This document shows, one piece after another, positions 1 to 5,021 of a stretch of DNA of 5,021 nucleotides. The notes below the pieces were generated by a model. That model did no database searches, had not been told where the DNA came from, and saw only the letters and a list, made by a program, of their open reading frames with translations. How positions within the stretch are numbered: the stretch's first letter is position 1; every line of letters begins with the position of its first letter. Both the position numbers and the translations under genes were made by a program. Source of the stretch: Methanosarcina sp. (lineage in GTDB: Archaea > Halobacteriota > Methanosarcinia > Methanosarcinales > Methanosarcinaceae); the NCBI GenBank assembly GCA_003157235.1, contig PMJC01000103.1, forward strand, positions 1 to 5,021, written 5' to 3'.

Positions 1-312
1 GAAAAGTCCTATTTGCATGTATCAGAATGCGTCAATTCGATATTGTTTGCAATAGAAAAAAGCAGAGAAGATGTAAATATTTTTAATATTGGCTCAGAGG
101 ATACTATCAGTACTACCGAAATAGGAAGAGTTATTGCGGAAGAAATGGGGCTTTCTGATATTAAGTTTATCTACACTGGAGGAAACAGGGGCTGGAAAGG
201 TGATGTACCAAAGATGAGATTAGACATCAAAAAACTCAAGGCCATGGGATGGAAGCCTGCCTATACGTCGGAAAGGAGCGTGAGAGAAACTGCGAGAGAG
301 TTACTTACCTGA
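1..312 (+). CDS. NAD-dependent nucleotide-sugar epimerase/dehydratase, C-terminal part (5' end outside window)
   Basis: The frame is open from base 1 and ends with TGA at 310-312, giving the last 103 residues of an extended short-chain dehydrogenase/reductase. The visible start begins EKSYLHVSECVNSIL, which matches the family's conserved K-x-Y-x-x-V-x-D/E-x-V segment of the C-terminal substrate domain. It is followed by FNIGSED, the usual strand N-I-G-S-x-D/E ahead of the helix that begins T-T-E-I. The tail (residues about 80-103) has the K-x-x-x-x-G-W-K-P pattern and the closing helix with R-E-T-A-R-E-L-L typical of archaeal UDP-glucose 4-epimerase-like and dTDP-glucose dehydratase-like proteins. 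The N-terminal Rossmann fold and the Y-x-x-x-K catalytic pair lie upstream of the window, so the exact reaction cannot be named. No frameshift or stop is seen, unlike every gene downstream. A sugar-nucleotide role fits the neighbouring glycan genes. Confidence 0.9.
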   Translation, partial: EKSYLHVSECVNSILFAIEKSREDVNIFNIGSEDTISTTEIGRVIAEEMGLSDIKFIYTGGNRGWKGDVPKMRLDIKKLKAMGWKPAYTSERSVRETARELLT

Positions 313-365
313 TATAGGTTCATATGACCCTTTAATCTCTTAAGTTATTGATTTTCAAGATCCGT

Positions 366-402
366 CTTATTAATTTTTTTCATATTACTTTATTATTTTT
401 AT
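366..402 (+). terminator. Possible poly-T transcription end after the epimerase gene
   Basis: About 60 bases after the epimerase stop there is a T-rich stretch with a run of seven T at 374-380 and further short T runs. Archaeal RNA polymerase often terminates at such tracts without a hairpin. No convincing stem-loop precedes it, and the region is AT-rich, so this is a weak call. Confidence 0.3.
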
Positions 403-454
403 CTATTGTTGGACTACATATATCTAGAGCTGGGTAAAAAATGATATGTCTAAT

Positions 455-625
455 TCATTGTATCCAGCTGTATAGAGATTTTTCATACATACTCCATCTT
501 TGATGTATCGATCTACTATACTCTGGAATATGATCGATCAAACGTGCATTTTCTGAAGTAGGAATCTTTTTCTTGTAATTATGGAATGCTAATCTCTTAT
601 GAGTTAAGGACTCTCTCATGTTCAT
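455..625 (-). CDS. Unrecognised short open frame, possible gene remnant
   Basis: A minus-strand frame of about 56 codons can start at the ATG at 625-623 (M-N-M-R-E-S-L-T-H-K) and ends at 455. The same frame is open further upstream, but that part runs into the 3' end of the UbiA pseudogene. The product is basic and soluble, rich in K, R, H and S, with no membrane segment and no motif I recognise. The ending S-M-Y-E-K-S-L-Y-S-W-I-Q gives no family clue. It may be a fragment of a decayed gene that followed UbiA on the same strand, or a chance frame. No clear ribosome binding site precedes it. Confidence 0.2.
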   Translation of the reverse strand: MNMRESLTHKRLAFHNYKKKIPTSENARLIDHIPEYSRSIHQRWSMYEKSLYSWIQ

Positions 626-639
626 TTTAGTAAAAGCTC

Positions 640-1428
640 TTATAATAACTGTTTTGTTTTTTCCCATAACTTATAACGTGATTTGAAATCATGGAACTTG
701 GTACCCTTAACAATATAGTTATCTCCGTTTCTGTAAGTTTACCTCCTTGTTCCTTTGTTTCGATACATAATCGATTCCATAAAAAGGATAAAAAATAATG
801 TCAAAAAGATCACCATTTCTTGTCGATAAAGAGGAGATTACAAAATACATTCATTCATGGGCTGATTTCCATTAATTCTCGCAATATAAAATCAAACTTT
901 TATAAATAAGTTAATTGTGCATACTAGAATAAAGGTGAAAAATATGGCCAAATTGAAGGTTTGCAGGTTAAGAACCTGCGCTTGATCCCCGATGAAATAG
1001 TAAGAACATCGACAATAGCAATATACTTTAAGAATAATGAGTATAAAACGATTAAAATGAAATAAGTTATAGAGATTTCTAAGAAATGAATATTTATTAA
1101 ATATGCTCCCATAATGCCATACAGAGCATAGGAGCTACAAAAAGAAGGCATATGATGCATTCAATTTTTTCTGAAGCTATTGGAAGGTTGCGTTTTTGAT
1201 ATGAATTTTGTCCGCTTCGTTGTCCATTATGTTATTAATAATGTACTCAGATCCGGATACTATGCAAAATATAATGAATGAGAAAAGTGCAGTAATCCAC
1301 ATGTGAATATTGAAAAAATTTAGGAAAAAGAGAATTCCTGCAAATAATACCAGATTCTTGTACCATTGTTTTGGGCGCATTGATATAATAATTTCTTTAA
1401 ACATTTTCTCCTCTAATTTTTGATCCAT
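640..1428 (-). pseudogene. UbiA-family prenyltransferase, decaprenyl-phosphate phosphoribosyltransferase type; frameshifted
   Basis: UbiA-family membrane enzymes of this type join a phosphoribosyl group to a polyprenyl phosphate, the first step toward polyprenyl-phospho-ribose or -arabinose. The N-terminus reads SMRPKQWYKNLVLFAGILFF, then a second membrane segment and the Asp-rich region YIINNIMDNEADKIH (family form N-D-x-x-D-x-x-x-D). The frame breaks in a T5 run at 1193-1197. Restoring one base gives H-I-K-K-R-N-L-P-I-A-S-E-K-I, matching the family's P-x-K-R-x-R-P-I-A-S-G-K. A second shift near 1125-1150 leads into YGIMGAYLINIHFLEISITY and LYSLFLKYIAIVDVLTISSG. A third break follows at about 985. 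Degraded matches continue: NEC...SPLYRQEMVIFLT near 780-850, resembling a family N-E-Y-S-P-L-F-I-D-E-M, and a G-G-x-x-T-E piece near 730. The first Asp of the Asp-rich motif is Asn. The likelier start is the ATG at 1404 (M-F-K-E), which has GAGGAG just upstream; the ATG at 1428 has none. The 3' limit is approximate. Confidence 0.88.
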
Positions 1429-1698
1429 TTGGAAGATTCAGGTTTCCTTTTACCCATATTTGTTTTTTATTTTGCAAATTATCATTTACTAAGTAAAATA
1501 CTGCATTTATAAATCGATGTATCGATAACAAAGATTAACTTAACTATACTAGAATCTGTTAGTATTAATTGGTCTGTTAGCATTAATTATATACATATAT
1601 TTCAATAAAAGATTGCACAAGTTACTAAATACTAACGTTTATGATAGACTATATACAGATCTCTATTAAAGTAATTGTCATCCAATATTTATCTATGA
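1429..1698. other. AT-rich intergenic region upstream of the UbiA pseudogene
   Basis: No open frame of note is visible on either strand. The region is strongly AT-rich and would have held the promoter for the minus-strand UbiA gene. Two things stand out: a pair of ATCGAT words two bases apart near 1513-1526, and the 18-base tandem repeat at 1555-1590. I cannot place a specific TATA box or BRE with confidence. Confidence 0.5.
1555..1590. repeat. Imperfect 18-base tandem repeat
   Basis: TCTGTTAGTATTAATT at 1555-1570 recurs as TCTGTTAGCATTAATT at 1573-1588, with one mismatch and a period of 18 bases. It lies about 150 bases upstream of the UbiA start on the minus strand. It could be a paired regulator site or a local slippage duplication. 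Confidence 0.6.
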
Positions 1699-1962
1699 TT
1701 ATCTATATATTGGAATCCTATAGAGTTCCAATATATCATTTTCATAAATAAATTCCGAACCTAAAATATTCAGCTCGTTCCTTTTTGGATTGGGTAATTT
1801 AGAGTCACTTTCTAAATGTGATGCAACATATATAAAATTTAAAAACATTTCGCGTGGGAAATCACATTCAAGATGGGGGCACGTGACTAAATGGAAAAAA
1901 TTACGCTCAGATATGACTTGGTCATAAATTGCCTGATTTACCGATTTTCTGTAAAATCGCAA
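1699..1962 (-). pseudogene. C-terminal fragment of an unidentified protein
   Basis: A minus-strand frame of up to 87 codons ends at 1699. It begins at a TTG only six bases after an in-frame TGA, so it lacks a credible start and is probably a piece of a longer protein. The C-terminal part reads F-I-Y-V-A-S-H-L, then about 20 polar residues, then GSEFIYENDILELYRIPIYR. A closing strand pair of the form I-Y-x-N-x-x-x-x-I-Y-R is common at the end of the outer domain in large archaeal multi-pass membrane proteins, including polytopic glycosyltransferases. That is only a resemblance. It may be the tail of the decayed membrane protein whose remains lie at 1991-2567. In the stretch between them the frame continues as V-C-K-N-V-F-S-N-Y-Y up to the TGA. 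Confidence 0.4.
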
Positions 1963-1990
1963 ATATCAATAATAGTTGCTAAAAACATTC

Positions 1991-2567
1991 TTACATACAT
2001 AATTTATATGTACTATTAATCCTAATAACATTCTCAAAATTCATCACTTGTTTCAGTTTTGTAACATCATACACATGAATTGGATTCTTTCAAATAATCT
2101 ATTAATTCATAATGTTTTTCATTAGGTTTCTCATGCCCTCAATTTAAAATCTCCGCATTGAACCTGCACTTATAATGATTAAAAACAGAAGTAAGAGAAG
2201 GTATAATCTTTGAAGCTTCATGTTTTGAATGCAGTAAGAGCCAAGATGCTAATGCTGAGTATTAATTAGCACGTGAGATATCTCGTTGTATCAATGTTAA
2301 TAGAAATTAAAGTGAAAACAGAAATTATTGCAATGAATGTAATAACGGGAAAACAAACAACAATCATATAGAGTTCATACTAAATTTTTTCTAAATGTTG
2401 CTAAATACAAAATACATTATTCTAATAGCACTTATTACAATAATGTTATGAATGTTTAATTTGTATGTGTTAGAAAATTTGTGTAATTTATTGTTGTATA
2501 GTAGACAGATCTCCTTGAAAAAAAGAAAACTATCCTCAAAAAGTAGTTTTTTGATGTAATTAAGTGG
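1991..2567 (-). pseudogene. Degraded multi-pass membrane protein, C-terminal half; several frameshifts and stops
   Basis: Reading the minus strand, coding-like segments succeed one another with shifts between them. At 2567-2391 there are 58 open codons including a hydrophobic NIIVISAIRIMYFVF. At 2379-2266 a clear membrane helix, VVCFPVITFIAIISVFTLIS, is followed by I-N-I-D-T-T-R-Y. After a shift the text continues as YSALASWLLLHSKHEASKII and SLTSVFNHYKCRFNAEILN, then a TGA at 2141-2139. Next comes GHEKPNEKHYELIDYLKESN and, after another shift at about 2070, VYDVTKLKQVMNFENVIRIN, ending at 1991. The order of last membrane helix followed by a soluble outer domain resembles large archaeal polytopic glycosyltransferase-like proteins, but I cannot name the family. 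No start is visible; the 5' end seems cut off near the left IS fragment. No ATG-started frame of useful length survives, so it is certainly not functional as read. Confidence 0.55.
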
Positions 2568-2579
2568 CTAGGATAATTT

Positions 2580-2776
2580 ACAAAAGTGTTATTTAATTTT
2601 TTTACTAAGTATGCTAATATCACTGAATTTTTAAACTGGTTACAAATAACTGAACACTACATTCGAATTGTGCCGGAAATTGTTGAATATTGAGTTTGAT
2701 TAGGACAGAATTCTTCCTTAAATTCAATAAAACAATTAAAAAAACTCAAAAATCACTAGATTTTGTAACAGAGTCT
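2580..2776 (-). mobile_element. Left insertion-sequence fragment, inverted relative to 4200-4439
   Basis: Read on the minus strand from 2776, the sequence begins AGACTCTGTTACAAAAT, like an IS terminal repeat. It continues in parallel with the right fragment through a near-identical tract (2708-2744) and a shared 14-mer (2685-2698). Similarity then drops but persists at protein level: the frame here gives NSVILAYLVKKLNN where the right copy gives FSASIAKYVKINFW, sharing A, V, K and spacing. An earlier piece, N-S-I-F-x-x-x-F, also corresponds. I read it as the tip plus N-terminal coding region of a transposase gene, frameshifted and cut short by about 2580. The IS family is not identified. The tip lies 42 bases upstream of the mannosyltransferase start, so that gene's native promoter region was probably displaced. 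Confidence 0.6.
2685..2744. repeat. Inverted repeat, left arm (partner 4230-4289)
   Basis: Bases 2708-2744, read on the minus strand, match 4230-4266 on the plus strand at 35 of 37 positions; the two mismatches pair with 4242 and 4263. After about nine diverged bases a further 14-base perfect match follows (2685-2698 against 4276-4289, CAAACTCAATATTC on the plus strand of the right arm). The arms are about 1.5 kb apart. Confidence 0.92.
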
Positions 2777-2817
2777 GAATAATTAAAAAATTAGAAATAT
2801 AACCGGGAATAATAGTC

Positions 2818-4071
2818 ATGAATACAGAATCATTATCTAAATACATATGTCGTGTACCTGAAATAAAGTACATTCTGGTGATGTTCTTCAGCACATGGAT
2901 AGTTTTGGATATAATTGGAATGATATCTCGGGCCATTATTCAATCCCATGGCAAATTCTCATTCAACAACTGTCTATCGGTATGGGGAGTATGGGATACA
3001 GACTGGTATCTGAATATTTCCCAGAACGGCTATACTTCAAGATCTCTAGATCAATTACTTGTACAGCAGACAAATATTGTATTTTTTCCTCTATACCCCT
3101 CACTTATATGATTCCTTGGTTCAATTATAGGAAATCATTATATTGCTGGATTAATAGTATCAAATTTTTGTTTGATAGTTTCCTGCGCTTATCTATATAG
3201 ATTGATAAGACTTGATTCAGGTAAAGCCAACGCCATTAGATCGATAAAATATCTGCTTATTTTTCCAATTTCGTTTATCCTTTCAGGAGTTTTCTCCGAA
3301 TCTATGTATCTTACTCTTGCTTTGATGTGTTTCTACTATGCTAGGAAAGGTAAATGGCATCTGGTTGGAATTCCAGAGTTCTTTCTATCTTTAGCAAGGT
3401 CTATTGGTGTTCTTGTTGTTTTGCCTTTACTTTGTAAATTTCTAATGCAGTTTCTAAAAGAAAAAAAGGATATAATAAGTTTTAAAAACCATCGGGGAAT
3501 GATACTACCCCTATTTTATCTCTCGTTTATTCCTCTTGGTACAATTTCGTTTATGATCTATAACTACTATCTAACTGGAGATTTTCTGGCTTTTGTACAT
3601 GCTCAGGGAATGGGGGGAAGACATGCTGTGCCCCTCTGGTAGCTCTCATCCACGGTTTCCACGGAAATATTTTCTCAGCCTTTGAGGCAACTTTTGCCAC
3701 AATTTCGATTTTTATTTTCATACTACTTTATAAGAGAATCAGATTTTCTTACTGGTTATTTAGTATCTACTCTATTTTCGTCCCTCTTTCTACCGAATTA
3801 CGTCTATGCCTCGATACATTTTAGTTATTTTTCCTTTTGATATTCTTTTCGCTGACATTACTAAAAACCACGTAATTGATGAAAAACAACACGCACTAGG
3901 GATGCAAAAAAAGGAAACATTTTGCAAACTTTGAATGAACAAAAAATACATCCGAATTCTCAGTCGAATTCGATGAATCAATATTCAGAAGATCTTGTAA
4001 CGATTACTTTCGCTCTTTTTCAGGGTTTTTTGATGCTCTTCTGGACTTGGGGTACTTGGTTGGTGATGTAA
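2818..4071 (+). pseudogene. Gpi18/PIG-V-type integral membrane mannosyltransferase, nearly full length, broken
   Basis: Members of this family (COG5542, eukaryotic PIG-V/Gpi18) are multi-pass enzymes that move mannose from a lipid-phosphate donor onto a lipid-linked acceptor on the outer membrane face. After a first helix (residues about 18-40) comes the outer-loop motif WDTDWYLN (59-66), then NIVFFPLYPSLI (86-97), both family hallmarks. Later hydrophobic segments include LLIFPISFILSGVFSES, FLSLARSIGVLVVLPLLCKF and LFYLSFIPLGTISFMIYNYY; near the end is SMPRYILVIFPFDILFA, and the last helix is FALFQGFLMLFWTWG. Lesions: TGA in frame at 3109-3111; one base lost at about 3633; one lost at about 3800, where restoration gives T-E-L-T-S-M-P-R-Y; one lost in an A7 run at 3906-3912. 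Undoing these gives about 418 residues, a normal length for the family, ending with TAA at 4069-4071. The start ATG has only a weak purine tract upstream (GGGAA). The long well-kept frames suggest recent inactivation. Confidence 0.88.
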
Positions 4072-4093
4072 ATAAGAAGCTCTGAAGATTTAT

Positions 4094-4143
4094 AAAGGAG
4101 GTATGCAGTTAATATGGTTTCAATTATTATTTGTAATTTATAA
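4094..4143 (+). pseudogene. Strong ribosome binding site and nine-codon gene start, possibly a lost glycosyltransferase 2
   Basis: AAAGGAGGT at 4094-4102 is the best Shine-Dalgarno match in the window and sits about 12 bases ahead of an ATG at 4114. The frame reads M-V-S-I-I-I-C-N-L and stops at TAA. A first strand of the form M-V-S-I-I-I-x-N is the usual start of family 2 glycosyltransferases, which would suit the locus, but nothing beyond it matches that family in any frame, and the right IS fragment begins about 60 bases later. The alternative ATG at 4103 touches the ribosome site and gives only a 32-codon frame ending at about 4200. The gene is either lost or never was one; the short match could be chance. 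Confidence 0.35.
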
Positions 4144-4199
4144 TTTTGAATCTGACTTTCCGCAGATGTCCGTTATAATTTCACTATTTTTTTCCCGCT

Positions 4200-4439
4200 A
4201 GACCTGGTTCAAAATCGAGTTATTTTTTATTTTTTTAATTGATTTATTGAATTTAAGGAAGAGTTCATTCATCAGCAAACTCAATATTCGGCATCAAAAA
4301 CTTCAATCAAGAAGACTTATTCAATGAATTACAACCCATTACAAAATTTAGTGCATCGATTGCAAAATATGTCAAAATAAATTTTTGGAAAATCACAGAA
4401 AGCATGCAAAGTACGGTAGACATGAAATTAAGAGAGTAA
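4200..4439 (+). mobile_element. Right insertion-sequence fragment with possible transposase N-terminus
   Basis: From 4200 the sequence AGACCTGGTTCAAAATCGAG parallels the left fragment's tip (both A-G-A-C, then C-T-G-x-T-x-C-A-A-A-A-T after small gaps). It then carries the 37-base near-identical tract at 4230-4266. A 60-codon frame (4257-4436, stop TAA at 4437-4439) reads NSIFGIKNFNQEDLFNELQP, then ITKFSASIAKYVKINFWKIT. It has no usable start codon. The pattern F-x-x-x-D-L-F-x-x-L-x-x-I-T looks like an N-terminal transposase segment, but I cannot assign a family and see no catalytic DDE region or second terminal repeat downstream. Coding direction is rightward, away from the mannosyltransferase pseudogene and opposite to the left fragment. 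Where the element ends is unclear. Confidence 0.55.
4230..4289. repeat. Inverted repeat, right arm (partner 2685-2744)
   Basis: Partner of the left arm. It holds seven T followed by AATTG at 4230-4241, a 20-base perfect match at 4243-4262, and the 14-base match at 4276-4289. The match lies upstream of and into the possible transposase frame, so the conserved part is mostly the untranslated tip of the element. Confidence 0.92.
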
Positions 4440-5021
4440 GGGAATGATTCTTTCGTGTTTTCCGTGGTTATAATATCCAATCAAGTCAATCTGCACCTAC
4501 CTGCGTTTTCCGTGTTATAGAATCATGGTGGCTTTAATGTAAATATTTGCGTTCTAAACTATAATTATCTTTATAATGATATGTTTATCTGATAATCGAT
4601 GCACTAATACCATGTCAATCTTCAAAAATTTAACTATTCTGAATAATTGCAATCGATTTTATACGACATTTTGCTATTGATGCGACATTACCCTACTGTT
4701 TAATATTTATTGATATTTCCCGATTTTTGACTATGTTTTTGATAACTTGATCATGCCAGAGCTTATAGAAATTATACCAGATTCTAGCGATTACATCCCA
4801 CAGTAAAGACAAAAAAAGTGTTCCTTAAACGTATAGGCAAATTATGATTGCTGATTTTTAATCAAGAAAAATTTAGGGGGACTAATTTTATAAAATCTAT
4901 TTTATAAGTATATTTTATTTCTCAATTTCAAAGTCTGAAAGACCATTACGTTGCTGTAAAACCACCATTTTAAACATAATAATGACATCAACTTCAGGTC
5001 TGCCTCAGAAAACTGTTTTGT
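4440..5021. other. Region with no recognisable gene
   Basis: No ATG-started frame of useful length is present on either strand. Two features of the first 100 bases recall archaeal intergenic DNA: GTGTTTTCCGTGGTTATA at 4457-4474 and a partial echo, GCGTTTTCCGTGTTATAG, at 4503-4520. Short open stretches without clear starts exist: minus strand about 4833-4690 (with LLWDVIARIWYNFYKLWHDQ), minus strand 5021-4891 (FSEADLKLMSLL), and plus strand about 4735-4803 (F-D-Y-V-F-D-N-L-I-M-P-E-L). None resembles a family I know, and they overlap one another on opposite strands, so at most one can be real. Further gene decay is likely here. Confidence 0.5.

Noticed and set aside
2526..2550. Hairpin AAAACTA / TAGTTTT with 11-base loop, as a terminator
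   Set aside because: Weak A/T stem lying within the degraded membrane-protein region; archaeal termination does not normally need hairpins.
2736..2936. Minus-strand open frame of 66 codons
   Set aside because: It lies antisense to the start of the mannosyltransferase gene and across the IS tip; a shadow frame.
3109..3111. In-frame TGA as a recoded selenocysteine codon
   Set aside because: The family has no selenoprotein members I know of, no selenocysteine insertion structure is apparent, and three frameshifts downstream show the gene is simply broken.
2895..3200. A 101-codon plus-strand open frame overlapping the mannosyltransferase
   Set aside because: It runs in another frame over the conserved W-D-T-D-W-Y-L and F-F-P-L-Y-P motifs; its own product has no family features.
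3790..3981. Minus-strand open frame of 63 codons
   Set aside because: Antisense to the C-terminal part of the mannosyltransferase, where the plus strand encodes the S-M-P-R-Y segment.
2685..4289. The inverted repeats as the two terminal repeats of one 1.5-kb transposon carrying the mannosyltransferase
   Set aside because: The similarity continues outward past the tips into possible transposase coding sequence on both sides, so the tips face each other across the gene rather than bounding a single element.
1..5021. CRISPR array, tRNA or rRNA genes
   Set aside because: No regularly spaced repeats, cloverleaf sequences or conserved rRNA segments were seen on either strand.

Overview
The window looks like a stretch of a decaying archaeal cell-surface glycan locus. 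The best guess is a methanogen of the Methanosarcinaceae. This rests on AT-rich DNA, the style of the reconstructed proteins, a prenyl-phosphate phosphoribosyltransferase-type UbiA, a Gpi18/PIG-V-type mannosyltransferase, and abundant degraded genes and IS scraps. It is inference; no rRNA, tRNA or marker gene is present to prove it.

Layout. At 1-312 (+) is the apparently sound C-terminal end of an NAD-dependent nucleotide-sugar epimerase/dehydratase that begins before the window. It is the only gene here with no visible damage. From about 640 to 2570 the minus strand carries decayed genes: a UbiA-family gene broken by several frameshifts (about 640-1428), and upstream of it the degraded C-terminal part of a membrane protein of unknown identity (1991-2567, with a further fragment at 1699-1962). 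From 2818 to 4071 (+) lies an almost full-length but broken integral-membrane mannosyltransferase gene. One in-frame TGA and three apparent single-base deletions separate it from an open frame of about 418 codons. Just behind it is a strong Shine-Dalgarno site and an ATG whose reading frame ends after nine codons, perhaps the start of a lost glycosyltransferase gene.

The mannosyltransferase pseudogene is bracketed by two related sequences in inverted orientation (about 2580-2776 and 4200-4439). In their best-matched part they are identical at 35 of 37 positions. Each resembles one end of the same insertion sequence: a terminal-repeat-like tip, then a possible transposase N-terminus, reading away from the mannosyltransferase gene on both sides. 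Both look truncated. From 4440 to the end I recognise nothing.

Taken together, sugar-nucleotide epimerase, polyprenyl-phosphate sugar transferase and lipid-linked-sugar mannosyltransferase would fit one pathway building surface glycans or N-glycans. In this strain the two recognisable membrane enzymes appear to be dead. I see no evidence for an undescribed functional system; the notable content is the decay itself and the inverted IS bracket.
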